From contig CM066994.1 in assembly GCA_033977485.1 (NCBI GenBank), positions 24,396,681 through 24,460,680 of the forward strand: a DNA stretch of 64,000 bases, given 5' to 3'. The notes under the pieces were generated by a model that saw nothing but the letters and a program-made list of their open reading frames with translations, was not told the origin of the DNA and searched no databases. Made by a program: the position numbers and the translations under genes. Shown in pieces: positions 41,480 to 54,340 of the stretch. The stretch comes from Hydrangea macrophylla. Taxonomy: Eukaryota > Streptophyta > Magnoliopsida > Cornales > Hydrangeaceae. Position 1 is the first letter of the stretch. Each line of letters opens with the position of its first letter.

Positions 41480-44201
41480 GGGACTGTTTGATTGCAATTA
41501 TTTTCTGGCTAGAAAATCTAAAATTTTCCATGGAAAATTTAATTTTGCTGTTTGATTGTCACTATTTTCCAGTATAAAATGGTCATTTTCCATGAAAAAT
41601 AATTTTTTTACCGTTTGATTGCAATAATTTTCCAGGGAAAATTAACATTTCCCATTAAAAACTTACCTGGTTTAAAAAGCAATTAACCTATGAATCATAA
41701 ACAAACAGTTTGAAAATGATACAAATTCAAGCAATTGAGACAACTACTCATATCAATAGTCAATTTCACAAGCGATTGTTTAATGTACTAAAAACCAAAC
41801 TTACATCAAAGTTCCATAAAATAAAATAAAAATAAATAAATAAATAAAAAGTACTCAACAAAGTAAAAAGTGTCCATGATTGTTTTAATGTACTAAAAGC
41901 CAAAATTAATTTTCCGGATCACTTAGATGTGCTTGAATGGCTTGGTTGTACTTCATCCATCTCATTTTCATCCTCCAAGCCAGCGGCATCCACCGAATTG
42001 TTGATATTGACTTCACTCACTGTGGGAAACCCAGTCTCCCATTGCGTAGTCATTGCCGAAAATGCTAATCAAATCTCTCCCTTCATATTTCTTGCATCAG
42101 GCTTATCCTAAACCAATATTAAAAAAAAAAAAAAAATTAAATCAAGTTAAGTCATATAACTAACTTTAAAGAGAAGCTGAATAAGATTATCATACACTAT
42201 ATAGTACAAACATATTGATGACAATTCAGTACATGCAAATCATAATGATAACAATAAAATACAGGCAAAGCATAATGATTACTCTATGCTGGTCTAAACA
42301 ACCCAGCAGTAATTGTTGGTTCTTCTAGGACATAAAAACCCATCAATAAAGCATTTACAAAAAAGTGTTAAAGCATTGAAATTACATTGCAGGCTTAACC
42401 AAAACAGTGTTAAACTCCTAATGCATTGTCCAATAATTAAAGAACCTAAAAGGTTTGCTAGCTTTCTCCTTCTTAGACACAATCACAAGAGCAGGGGACC
42501 AAAATTCCACCTCACATTCAAGAAGTTTCCATTAAAGAGTTGCTGCTTCTCCCAAGTGTACCAAGACCCTCTTAAGCTCATTAATATTCGACGTGTTAAG
42601 TTCATAAACGATGCCCTTATCAATGGCTCCCCACCTTTCCTCTCAACTGCAAAACCTTACAATATATTGTAAAAGTCACCAAGTGATATCCATGGACTGT
42701 TGCCTATCCCAGCAACTACCATCCTTAGATCATTTTAGAGGGACCTCCTATCATCTTTGCAATTAGACCCATAGATAAAAAAGAAATGCTAGCACAACAT
42801 CTATAACTACCTTAATAACAAGGTCCCAGCAGTTATGTGACCTTTGTTACTTAATAGTTACTACCCATTTCCAGATCACATTGTTACCATCCAATTATGA
42901 ACAATTGTTACTACCCATTAGGACTTTTTACCAAAGAAGATAACAATTGTTACTACCAATTAGCACTGCGAAAAAAATTGATTCAAGTTAAGAAATAACA
43001 GTTATCATCCAATAGGACCTTGTTACCATTCAGTGTTATCATTTCTACTTCAAATTCATACATAGAATTAAGTGTTCAAATTTTAAAAACAAAATTAAAC
43101 TGAAGGCAACTAATAATTTAACCATTATTACTTTCAATTGGACCCTTAGAAAAAATCAGTCCAACTTAAGAAATACTAGTTACCACCTACTGGGCCCTGT
43201 TACCATCTAACATGACCATTAATACTATTAATTGGTACCCAGAGCATCAGTTTGTTCAACTTTAGGTTACTGCACTATGGCACACTAGAAATAACAAACA
43301 GTAGAGAAACCAAGACAAGCAACTTATCAAGTAGTTCACATTTCATATCAACATGGTCCTTGATACAACTAAGCTTGGCAAAAGTTTATAATTAATTGAG
43401 ACTGCTAGTGCTCACCATTAAGTGCTTCCATATATTGACAGAACACTACAGTAAGAAGAGGACAAGTTGTTCCAAAGTGATTCCATATATGTGAGACTTG
43501 ATCAAGTCACAAGAGTCATTGGCCACCCATAATGCCTCAGCTAATAAGTTTTTTTTGGGTCTAACTTAATTGAATAATAGATGGTACTTGGGCCTGATTT
43601 AACTGTGTGTCTACTGCAAATTCCATATATCATAAAAGGTACTTTCAAAATATTGGGAAGACATTTCAGTGTTAAAGATGAACGATTGGGCATGTGGAGG
43701 AAGCACTAAGAACAAAGTAGAAAAATTTTACTCCTAGCTGAAGGAGATACATATTGTCATTTTAACAAGAAGTTTCACTCTTTTAATGAGGAAATTCAAA
43801 GCTCTTGCTGATTGGCAATGTCCAATTCAAGCTTGTGATAGGAAAATTTCGTGAAGTTACAAGTTACTACTTGAATATCTGAACCTCAAATGAACATTTC
43901 AAAGACCATTATGGTTTTAAGTCGCATTACATATAAAGAAGATATTGGAATAAAAAGCTAGGGTTTCATTGGAAAACCTGGTTGCGAGAAGGATCATCCG
44001 AGTTGATTCGAAACAAAACACTGAAGAAAGCTCGTTTGTTTCTCGGCTTTGGCTGTTGTGCCAGTGAGAACAAATGCACTTTTCAGTATGTGTATGTGTA
44101 TGTGTATGTATGTGTATATCTATATGTATATTCAGAATTTCTATATGTATATGTATATATATATACATATAATAGATTCGAATATGTATATACATATCCA
44201 G

Positions 44202-44240
<39 letters not shown>

Positions 44241-44561
44241 CGATTCAGAGATCTCAGGAAGAGGCTATGGCGATGGCGATTCGGCAGTGGAAGAGGAGAG
44301 AGAGAGAGAGAGAGAAAGAGAGAAAGAGAGAGAGAGGTCACGATCTCGTCGATCTGTTTTGTCCAAAAAAATTTCCATGGAATTTGATTTTCTAGAGGAG
44401 GGCTGGAAATGATTTTCCTCAAAAATGAGGAAAATCTGGTCACGTGATCATTTTGTTGAAAAACATTCCATGGAAAATGTAAACAATCAAACACCATCTA
44501 AATTGGAAAATTTGTGAAGAAAATGTTTTCTATGGAAAAAAAAAAGCCTATCAAACGCACC
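41480..44561. mobile_element. Harbinger-like element, about 3.1 kb, non-autonomous or decayed
   Basis: The ends GGGACTGTTTGATTGC and GCCTATCAAACGCACC are roughly inverted and flanked by TAA (41477-41479, 44562-44564). Inner ends share TTTCCATGGAAAAT-type sequence. On the minus strand near 42078-41923 an open tail (MTTQWETGFPTVSEVN... to ATSK-like end) may be the remnant of a coding region. No DDE motif is readable. (GA)n tracts lie at 44208-44237 and 44298-44333. The interior otherwise shows nothing I can name. Confidence 0.5.
44208..44237. repeat. (AG)n microsatellite
   Basis: About 30 bp of AG, preceded by an AT-rich TATGTATA tract (44085-44200). Confidence 0.9.
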
Positions 44562-45137
44562 TAAGATGTATTTAAACATTCGCCCTATCTATAATGTCAA
44601 AGGCGGCCTAGGTGTATTAATGGTTGACTACATTTTCTTGCCAGGGTTAGAAAGTGGGAATAGAGAGGTCTTTCAAGCAGGACCCTAACCACCTTTCAAG
44701 AATGAAACTTTCAAATTTGTGGTTTAAATTACATGTGGGTATGTTTTGGAATGATATCTGTAGAATGTATTTTTGTCAATTATAAGTATATTATCATTTT
44801 AATTTTACCTATCAAAAAAATCATTTTTATTTTCAACTCATTTACAAAATACATTTTAATACAGTTTTTGTTTCTTCAAAACAAATAAGTCTGAGTTGGG
44901 AGTTGATGGAACCTCATACTCCACTTTTGTAACAAATAAGTATCATTTATAATAGAATTCTAACTTCATCTTTGCCATTTTTTCATCTTTTTTCTCTCTT
45001 ATATTTAATGTAGATATTAAATTATACATGTCCTGTATAAAAAAAAAAAATTTATTGGAAAATCCCTACAACTAACTTTCAAAAGTTTAAAACACCAATT
45101 GGTTTGACCATTTTCTAAAAAGGACAAAAGGAATCTA

Positions 45138-46757
45138 AGTCAGTACTCACACGATATAAGTGCATGCACCATAGAAGATCCCACGTGGCTCCAAGCGCCT
45201 CGCGCGCCTGCTTCCTTCAGCCACTTACACCGTGTGAGTGGCTGTACAATATGATATCCATTTTGAAAATGTTTTTTTTAAACTTTAAACATCCATAACT
45301 TTTGATCTACAACTCAATTTCTTACAAATTTTATACCGTTGGAATCGTGTCGACAAAAGCTACAAAACTAGTGTCATTGTTGATACCTTTTGAGCAAAAG
45401 AAAAAAACTTTTATTTTTACATGCCATGTTCCAAACGAACCTAATAATATTCGTGTATGTGTTATTGAATTTTTATGTAATATTCACGTATGCCAAGTTG
45501 ATATGTTGTGAGGAAAAAAGAAACTGAATGTTCACTTTGTTTTTAAGGAGAGTTTTAGTGAAATTTCACAAGAATTTTGCATTTGTTTGGGTTGAACAAC
45601 TATGTTTTACAATTGATTGGTGAAATTTGATTTTTTTTTTAAACGAAATATACGTTATTTAATATGAAAGAAAAAAAAAGAGTGAAATTTCACTTGGCAT
45701 ACATGATTATTAAGTGAAATTTTACTTAAATTGACATTTGAGGGACTTTTTAACAAAGTAAGTATCAAATTAGACGTTAAACTCTAGAGAGTTACTTCTA
45801 GCGACTTTTGGGATAGTAAGTGAATTTTCACTTGATATACTAAGTGAAATCTCACTGAACGAGTACACGAATGTTAAGTTTAACTTCAAGTTTTTTAGGA
45901 AGAAGACATGTACGGTTCAGTGAATTTTCACTTAATATTTATGTATGCCAAATTTATATGTTTTGAGAAAAAAAAATTTAAAAAAAAAAAAGACGAAGAG
46001 CATTAAAGCCATTGCTACCTCATTAAGGCTTAGTTTGGCCCGCATTTTGGTGCTTCTCATTTTTTAAAGCACAATTTCATGTTAATTAATTTGGTAACTA
46101 GTTTATGAGCTTTGCAAAAATTGAACTTAGGGCTTTTTTGGAGAGAGCTTTTAAAAGCTCTAGAATTGAGCTTTAAAAGCTCAATGTTGCTTTTTAGTTT
46201 CAAGATATTTTTTTGAAGTGAATTTTCACTTATTAAGTGAAAGTTCACTTATTAATACATGAATATTAAGTTAAAATTCATTTTTTATTACATGAGGGTC
46301 TCATAATACCCTAAGCTAATCACCATGAACACAAACTGGGTGAAATTTCATTTAATATTTTTCATGTATTCAGTGAAATTTCACTTAATATTTTATGTAT
46401 ATTAAGTGAAATTTCACTTATTATTCATGTATGTAAAAATATGAAAAAAAAAAAATTCAAAACATATCAACAATGGTACTAGTTTTGTAGCTCTCGTCGA
46501 CACGATTCTAACGGTATAAAATTTGCGAAAAATAGAGTTATAGGTCAAAAGGTATGGATGTTTAAACTTTAAAAATATTTTTCGAAATTGGAAATGATAC
46601 GGTACACTGCTCGCATGGTGTGAGCAGTCTGTGAAGGAAGCCTCAAGCGTGGAGCTCGTGGGTCGCGCGCGTGTGGCGCGTGGGGGTGACGGGGCAGAGG
46701 GGGTTGTGAATGGGAGATATTATGGTGCATGCACTTATACCGTGCGAGCACCAGCTG
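45138..46757. mobile_element. About 1.6-kb inverted-repeat element
   Basis: Left arm (CACACGATATAAGTGCATGC ... TTTATACCGTTGGAATCGTG, CTACAAAACTAGT) is inverted at the right (GCATGCACTTATACCGTGCG ... CACGATTCTAACGGTATAAA, ACTAGTTTTGTAG). Arms are about 250 bp with indels. AAAAAGGACAAAA also occurs inverted just outside (45116, 46765), so the true ends may lie further out and no TSD is assigned. The middle has many AGTGAAATTTCACT motifs and a fused, one-ended copy of the GGCTTAGTTTGGCCC MITE (about 46027-46200). Confidence 0.65.
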
Positions 46758-46759
46758 TC

Positions 46760-47637
46760 AATTTTTTGTCCTTTTTATTAAGTGTAGTTTTAAATTATCT
46801 TTAAACTTAACAAGTATTCCATAATTGTCCTTTTCAGTAATTCCCCCCAAAAAAATGGTTAGTTTGATTTACAAAATAGTGCAAAATAATCTTCTGATTT
46901 TACATGACATGTGAGGTTTTAGCCTTATCAAACACTGCTGGTAAGGGCAGATAGTTTTTAAATTTGGTCACTTATTTTGAGGTTAAAAAAACTTTACTGT
47001 TCATTTTGCACATCCCACAAATTATACATTTAAGAAGTTTGGATTTTGCTTATTTTATTTTCTAATCAATGATTTTGCAAATTTTTCAAGTGATATCCGG
47101 TAAATCTCAATCACTCTTTCTTATTCTCTCTGACTTCTGATATTCTTCTTCTTTTTATTTTATCCCATGTGAAACTAAACCATGCACTGACACTTGTTCA
47201 ATGTTTGGGACAAATTTCCTCTTGTTCTTTTGCAAAAAGTCTTTTGATGGACACCCTCTTCTTCAAATTTCTACTGATGCTTGTGGCCATCCAACATGCA
47301 GAAGTCAATATTAATTATGAGATAATGTGTACCCCATAGCCTAGTTAACGTGTTCAACAGTCAGGATTCTCTTAATCACAACATTCCCTGAGGAAACCGG
47401 CATTATTTAAAAGTCAAAACACATCCTTTAATTTCATCCCTTCAACTTTTGGAGAAGACTGGGCTGTGAAGTGAGATTTGGGATCACGTGGAAGACTCAG
47501 AAGCGGGGGTCTATTTTAATGGACACCTAAGCTCATATGTGGGTCAATATATACTATCAGCAGTCTCTGTGGGCTGTGGGTGGATAAGCTCATAATGTAA
47601 AAATAATGTTTTACATGAATTGTGAGTTAACCAGCTT
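46760..47637. other. No feature seen
   Basis: AT-rich intergenic sequence without long ORF, repeat or recognisable gene remnant. Confidence 0.4.
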
Positions 47638-47972
47638 TGTTGAATTGGAGCATCCAATTCAAAATTAATTGGTAATGGATAGAGTAGTCCCTTGAATTTA
47701 TATATTGAGTAGCAATGTTATAAGTCCCCGATGTAGAACAATCTCAACACATCACAGCACATATGGCATGACTGAGAGCCAAACACGTGAATTACTGACA
47801 TAGGGTGACGTGGAGCACACGTGGACAAATTAGGCCCAACAATAACCTGCTCTGATACCATGTTGAATTGGAGCATCCAACCCAAAACCAATTGGCAATG
47901 GATGGAGTAGCCCCTTGAATTTATATGTTGAGTAGCAATGTTATAAGTCCCCGATGTGGGACAATCTCAACA
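47638..47972 (-). mobile_element. TRIM element (family TRIM-A), 335 bp
   Basis: Two 112-bp LTRs (47638-47749, 47861-47972) flank a 111-bp interior. On the minus strand it reads TGTTGAGATTGTCCCACATC...TTCAACA, then PBS TGGTATCAGAGC, then a non-coding interior. No coding capacity. It is the same family as the outer parts of 14239-18686. The LTRs of this copy differ at several positions (for example GTAGAACA versus GTGGGACA), so it is older. No clean 5-bp TSD, perhaps because another TRIM adjoins. Confidence 0.88.
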
Positions 47973-47976
47973 TACT

Positions 47977-48304
47977 TGTAAGGTCCAGCCTATTCAACTC
48001 CTTAAAACCCAGGTGTTAAGGAGAGGGGAATTAAAGCCTTATAAACCGTACAGAGGGGCCATAAATGGGCGATGTGTGATATTCCAACACACCCCCTGAA
48101 CCACAGGAGCCAGACAGTTGGCATACCCTGGATCATAGCAGCCGGACACTCGGCACGCCGGAAGACAAGCCCAACCAAGCTTTGATACCACTTGTAAAGC
48201 CCAGCACATTCAACTCCTTAAAACCCAAGTGTTAAGGAGAGGGGAACTAAAGCCTTATAAACCGCACAGAGGGGCCATAAATGGGCGATGGGGACAATCC
48301 AACA
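47977..48304 (-). mobile_element. Second TRIM element (different family), about 328 bp
   Basis: LTRs 47977-48089 and 48193-48304 (minus strand TGTTGGAATATCACACATCG / TGTTGGATTGTCCCCATCGC ... TTTACA). PBS TGGTATCAAAGC follows two bases after the LTR, and the G-rich PPT GTTCAGGGGGTG precedes the other. The interior carries CCGAGTGTCCGGCTGC, a motif also found in the copia leader at 14665-14775. It is separated from the TRIM-A copy by only four bases. TSD not clear. Confidence 0.85.
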
Positions 48305-48347
48305 ACCTTATATAACAATTTCATCATATGTACAATAAGATCCTATC

Positions 48348-48535
48348 CATGAAGCACAGAAACAGACACACCGACATGGATATGACTCGACACGAAAAAG
48401 TCGACACGACGAAAGAATCCTTAAAAAATTGTAGGTCAGTACAGAAAAAGTGTTCATAATAAGTGTCGTGTCCATACGTCGGATACGACGCGACACCCGA
48501 CACGTTACCTTCTTAGAAGTGTTGGTGCTTCCTCG
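48348..48535. mobile_element. 188-bp MITE with 9-bp TSD (8 of 9 match)
   Basis: Ends CATGAAGCAC and GTGCTTCCTCG are inverted. The flanks are GATCCTATC (48339-48347) and GATCCTATG (48536-48544). The interior has GACACG/CGTGTC-type repeats. Its end GTGCTTCCT resembles the right end of the 35017-35800 insertion. Confidence 0.75.
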
Positions 48536-48544
48536 GATCCTATG

Positions 48545-49539
48545 ATGTCTTCTAATCCTAACCTACTTCATCATTAACATGATTGATTATTCCAACAAAG
48601 CTGAGCCATATGGTGGATTGGTAAGCTTGTTTTGATGAAAAATTAACAATATTCAAAATGTGATAAAGCTACTTTGGCCCATTTATCTCTTCAAGCAATC
48701 ATACCAAACTGAACTTAAGCAATGTTTGAAAATCGGACCCATCGTCAAACCTTACATATGACATAGTTGAAATTGAACTGTGATGTCATATTTGTGTAAT
48801 AAATATTAGCAATTGTTGAATGTAACAAATATAAAAATAAAAAGAAAGCACAATTTCCCCCTTTTTCCGATTGTACAACCGGTTTTTCTTATTCAACCGC
48901 CGATTTTCCAGTGTTCAAAAAATAGAATGTGCTTTAGACTTTTCGGTTTATCGGGCCAAAATATTGCACCGTTTCCTTGATCGATCGACGATTCAACTGG
49001 TTGAACTGACCAATCCAATTTCAAAACATTGATCTTAAGTGAGCTTCAGTAATTTAATTTTCCGTTCCACCTAGAGAAATCATTAATTTAGTAAGCCAAG
49101 CTCAATAAACCAACGAGGTTCAAAATACTGACTTGTTTTTCTCAAATTGGATCGATCATGTGACCAAAGTAGCACCCAATCCGCTGGGATATAATGTCTT
49201 GAGGGGCTACAGATGAGTAGCAAAGCAGGGATTGCATGCGGTCCTTCAAATTGTTTAAGTCATAGCCTTACTCAGCCCCATTGAAGTTACTATTGGACAC
49301 CGAGCTAGTCGCCTTACAATAATTAAAGACGCTATATATTTTGAGATCATTTTTGCTCACCTATTGCTCATCCAAGCATCCAGTGATTAACATGTATCTC
49401 ATTCCAGTAATTATGGTAAAAATGCAAGGGCAAAATGAGAATAGAATAGGACACATGTCAGTCAGTAAAGACCTTAGTGAGCAAAAAAGGAGTAAGCAAA
49501 AATATTTTAAAACATTTTGGGCTTCTGCCCCTAGGACCG
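48545..49539. other. No feature seen
   Basis: AT-rich intergenic DNA. A phrase TTTTGCTCACCTATTGCTCATCCAA at 49350-49374 is shared with the arms of the 53129-54340 element. Confidence 0.4.
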
Positions 49540-49542
49540 TAA

Positions 49543-51674
49543 GGCCTCGTTTGTTTGCCGGATAGGATAAAAGGGGTATTCGATAAAAGTGTAGTTAGTT
49601 ATCCTGGGATAACTAACCACAGGATAAAGCAGTGCAGTATTTTTTTTATACTGTGTTTGGTTCATGCCGGATTATACTGAGGATAAAATTCAATTAGTCC
49701 AATATTGTATTTGGATGTCCATGTTATAAGCCTAGATTAATCTATACCTTTCCCAAATTTCCATTCAAGTGAAAAACGATCAAATTGCTAGCAAAATAAG
49801 CATTTCTCTATATTACCTACAAACAAAATATCAAATTCACCTGAATAGATTTTTAAGCAATCAAAGTACCTAACAATGGAGTTAATATCCCAAATACTCG
49901 AGCTTTTTATTAATTTTCAACAATTTCTAGATATGATTACAATGAAAGGAAAGAAAAGAAAAGAAAACGATAGAAATCAATAAAGATTACAATTTATGAA
50001 CAAAAGTGAAAAAAAAAATCTAGGCATGTCGATGCTCTTTCCCTCCTCTCCGCTCGTATACCTGCAATTAGAAAAGTTTCAGTTAGGAACTTCTACAATC
50101 ACATGGCCTCACCATCAACAACAAGCTTGCCTAGAGAGAAGAAATTGAAGTAAACCTAACTCAGCAATTACAAAATCATCCATATGAAAAATCCATAGAA
50201 TCATAAAAATATTATAGATCTAAAAACCCTATTTTCAGAAAGAAAAAAAAATGCAGCTTTTTTTAATGGGCATAGCCAGCCAAAGAGAGAAGAAAATAAT
50301 GATTCAATCGCAGGCTATTGCAAGCATTCTATTGCAACAAATTGTGAGTTATCATTGCTTATGTTCAGTTCAAATACAACACTATTGGAAAGATAAAACC
50401 ATGCTGGATTTGTAGACATGAAAGATCTCAAGTACCTCGTAATTATGATTCCAATTGGAAATATAATTCGCCAACTCACAGGGTTTAATTCAACAAACTT
50501 TGCTAATCAATTACAAACTTTGTTACAAACTGTTAGTAACAAACTTTCCTATTTCTAACTTCAATTCAACAAAAATCCCTAGAACTTTGCTAATTAATTA
50601 CAAAATCTCCAATTGGAGTTTGATGAATATGGTTGGTACTGATTGATGATTATACGACAAGGTAAAGAACAATTCATCATTAATAAAGGTAAATTAATGC
50701 TACTATCGATCTCATGATACAAAATCTACTCCAACACTTTTAATCAAGTTAAAAATACATGGCATGTCTCAGATATACAGAATAACGTATCATACTACAA
50801 CAATCACACACAGATTCGAGATTGGTAAAGACTAATAATCAAACCAATAACATGGGAATTGGTAATAGAGAAATATATATATATATATATATATATATAA
50901 CATGTGAATTGATCTAAATAGGAATGACAGAGATACCCATCATCATCCCTACACTATTTCTATAGTTTTGCCCTAGTAGCTAGTTCCTAAAATCCAAAGG
51001 TTTGTAGATCTAACATGAAAACCCAAATTTTGGATCCGTATTTTTAGAAAAATATGCATATAATCCAAAATTTTGAAGATCAATTCAATCTAGGAAACCC
51101 TATCTAGATAAATAACAAAGAATCATATAGATATAGCATAGATATAAGGAGGAGAGCACACAAAACTTGTAGATCTAGCATTTAATCAAGCTCTTCTACA
51201 GAACCAATTTTAGGAAGAAGAAAAAATTTAACCAAAACTCTTCCCCAGCGGTAGCGAGATCTTCGTCGGCGTCGTCTGGTGCGGACCGTGAGGGCTTCGT
51301 CGGTCGTCGACGGTGAGGTCTCTCCTTCGCTTTTTCCTCTCTCCTTCCTTCGCTTCTCTCGTCGCTTCTCTGGTCTGTTCTCACAATCTGATGAGTTTGT
51401 GAAGAAAGAGAGAGAGAGAGAGAGGGGTTATTTATATAGCAGGGGTAAAGTGGTATTCTCACCACACAGTCCCACTTACTAGTTATCCCCGTGTGATTTA
51501 GTACCATCCCCGAGGTGGTATTGTTTTATCCCTCTCAATCAGAATAATTTTTAACCACACATCTCTATGCCTTGAGTTAATTTATACCAAAAATGTCTAA
51601 ACAAACACAATATTAATCCGGATTGGACTAAAATAGTCCAATCCGTCTTAATTATCCGACAAACAAACGAACTC
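49543..51674. mobile_element. Harbinger-like element, about 2.1 kb, non-autonomous
   Basis: GGCCTCGTTTGTTTGCCGGATA-type left end (22 bp) and an inverted right end ending TATCCGACAAACAAACGAAC plus TC, four mismatches. Flanked by TAA at 49540-49542 and 51675-51677. Inner ends share ATTAGTCCAAT / ATTGGACTA. No transposase is readable. The GC-richer 51240-51400 may be a captured or former first exon, but no family is recognisable. (TA)n lies at 50873-50899 and (GA)n at 51404-51423. Confidence 0.65.
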
Positions 51675-52100
51675 TAAATTTTTAATTCTTGAGCGATATT
51701 AAGTGGCTGTCATACCAGTTAGCTAGACAAGGACTAGCCCCTACAATAAAAGAATCATAAATTTTGGAACATAATTTCCTCTTCTTGAAGTTTATGTCAC
51801 TATGATGTTTGTGGTCCATCTTATATTTGCACTACTAACGTATTCCAAGGGTAAGGATTGGCAATCAATTTAAACCATCCTTTCAATCCCTTAATTTGGG
51901 AAGGAGACTTAAACTTGAAAAGTAGGATTTGGAATTGCATGGAAGAGTAAAATCAATGTTATTTGGAACTACATGTTAAAAGTATCAAAATTATCAAAAT
52001 ATCCCTCAAAACCACAAGAGCACTTTACTATCAAGCTTTGAAGCTAAAACATTTGTGCATATACTTGTACACCCAGCCCAAAATCCTATCCGTAAAGGAC

Positions 52101-52268
52101 AATGTTAGGGGTACAACTATTTTTACAACTCATTTACAATCATCTCTATCTCTCTCCTAAGTGGCACTGTGGGGTTCGGTTAAATTTCAATGACCCCCCG
52201 TGCCACTTAGGAGAGAGATAGATATGGTTGTAAATGAGTTATAAAAAAATAACTGTACCCCTAACATT
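52101..52268. mobile_element. 168-bp hairpin MITE
   Basis: AATGTTAGGGGTACAACTAT and its inverse ATAACTGTACCCCTAACATT, with inner arms CTATCTCTCTCCTAAGTGGC / GCCACTTAGGAGAGAGATAG. TSD unclear. Confidence 0.75.
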
Positions 52269-52345
52269 ACTCATTTGTAAAAGGCTTATAAATTCCCCAG
52301 TTTCTTGCTTATCAGAGAGTGCTAAAGTAACCTGAATTAAAACTA

Positions 52346-52857
52346 GGGTTAAATACATTTTACTTCTCTATGGTTAGGCCCATTTCTACTTTACCCCCTG
52401 TGGTTCAAAAGTTGATACTTAACCCCTCTGTTTTTTCGGATCAACTAAAGAGAAACTGTTAAAATTTTCCTCAAAACTGATGAAAACTTTGAGATTGGCT
52501 AAACATATTAACACTTAGCCCCCCTTTGTGAGGTTAATTTTGGGGTTAATCCTCTATGTGGAGATAATGCTGTTATTTAGCCCGTCTATGTGAGGCTAAT
52601 TTTTAACACTTAATCCCTATGGGGGGCTAATTTTGGGGTTAACTGCATATGTGCAATTAATTTTTGACACTTTTGCTTTCCCTGTGGGGCTAATTTTAAC
52701 ACTAAATCCCCATATGGGGAGGGGGGGGTATTTTGATAGAAATTTTATTAATTTCACTTTAGTTCAAAACTAAAAGGGGGTTAAGTGTCCACTTTTAAAT
52801 TACAAAGGAGTAAAGTGAAAATGGACCTAACCACAAAGAATAAAATGTAATTAACAC
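52346..52857. mobile_element. 512-bp TIR element with 9-bp TSD
   Basis: GGGTTAAATACATTTTA at the left, TAAAATGTAATTAACAC at the right, arms about 100 bp. TTAAAACTA is at 52337-52345 and 52858-52866. The middle repeats GTGAGGCTAATTTT and GGGGTTAA phrases. Non-coding. Confidence 0.88.
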
Positions 52858-53128
52858 TTAAAACTATGGGATCATCTTTGTATTTCTTCACATTAATGCA
52901 TATGCAGCAACTATACTAGGAACAGATGATGAAAGCTTAGCCTTGTTAGTTGTTGCAATTGCAGCACAACTTTTTCATCAACGAATACACTTCCGTCGAT
53001 TCTTTTGCTTATTCGAAGGATTTGCGTGTACTAGAGAAAATGGTAATTGGTGTTCATGGGATGGAATCAAGTGTCACAACCACACTGGTCATGTGATAGG
53101 GCCTCAACCTCAGTACTAGTTTTATCTA

Positions 53129-54340
53129 GGGTAAATTACACGGGCCTCCCCTGAGGTTAGGTCAAATTACAGGGACCTCTCTCATACTATGCAAAATTGC
53201 ACTGACCTCCCTTGAGGTTTATAGTTGGGTAACACTGACCCCCCTCCGTTACACTGGATCTCCCTTGTGGTATGCAAAATTACACTGACCTCCCCTGAGG
53301 TTTGACAAAATTACACAGACCTCCCCTCTAGTTTGAATAATTGAACTCTGAATTGGGTTTTGGGTTTTGGGTTTTCATTGTCTGTTATAATTAGTGGGCT
53401 ATTTAATTCTTGCAGTTTGGAGATTTTATAGAATAAACATTTGGAGTGCAGTTTTGCTCACCCCAAAATTTCTTATCCAACTCTCCCATTAGTTAATAAA
53501 AAGTCATAGGTCTACATTAACCAAAGGAAGAATTGGATGAGCAATAGGCGAACAATTTTGGAGTGAGCAAAAATGTTTTGATTAACCAAATTCATTAATT
53601 AACAAAAACAACTAATGAGAAAAAAACAAATCTTCAAGAAATAAACCAATATGGACATTGAGAAAACATCTTAAAAAATAGGATAAATTGCAAATTACAC
53701 CCATATAGTTTGAGGGTTGTGACAATTTGGTCCTTGAGGTCTCAATTTTGGCAATTTACACTCTATAGTTTGAAAATTGTGCAAAATCCACCCTTCTACA
53801 AAAAAAAAAAAAACCAAGGGCACAACTTTCAACATTGTGCAAAATCCACCCAACTACAAAATTGTTTTTGTTAATTAATGAATTTGGTTGATCAAAACAT
53901 TTTTGCTCACCCAAAAATTGTTCACCTATTGCTCATCCAATTCTTCCTTTGGTTAATATAGTGGGACCTATGACTTTTTATTAACCAGTGGGAGAGTTGG
54001 ATAAGCAATTTTGGGGTGAGCAAAACTGCACTCCAAATGTTTATTCTATAAAATCTCCAAACTGCAAGAATCAAATAACCCACTAATTACAACAGACAAT
54101 GAAAACCCAAAACCCAATTCGGAGTTCAATTATTCAAACTAGAGGGGAGGTCCGTGTAATTTTGTCAAACCTCAGGGGAGGTCAGTGTAATTTTGCATAC
54201 CACAAGGGAGGTCGGTGTAACGGAGGGGGGTCAGTGTTACCCAACTACAAACCTCAAGAGAGGTCAGTGTAATTTTGCATACCACGAGGGAGGTCCCTGT
54301 AATTTGACCTAACCTCAGGGGAGGTCCGTGTAATTTACCC
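53129..54340. mobile_element. 1.2-kb giant hairpin element with 9-bp TSD
   Basis: Arms 53129-53606 and 53862-54340 (about 478 bp each) are inverted copies with small indels. Both begin GGGTAAATTACACGG and contain AGACAATGAAAACCCAAAAC / its inverse. The spacer is about 255 bp and holds a one-ended relative (GATAAATTGCAAATTACACC). TTTTATCTA flanks at 53120-53128 and 54341-54349. Within each arm, GACCTCCCCTGAGGTT-like units recur four or more times. No ORF. It is related by its terminus to 40169-40462. Confidence 0.92.

Noticed and set aside
43917..44497. Tyr/Ile-rich and Arg/Glu-rich frames
   Set aside because: They are translations of TATGTATA and (GA)n tracts within the Harbinger-like element.
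51196..51507. 103-codon minus-strand frame, GC-richer than its surroundings
   Set aside because: Could be a former first exon inside the Harbinger-like element, but low complexity and no family match keep it out of the gene list.
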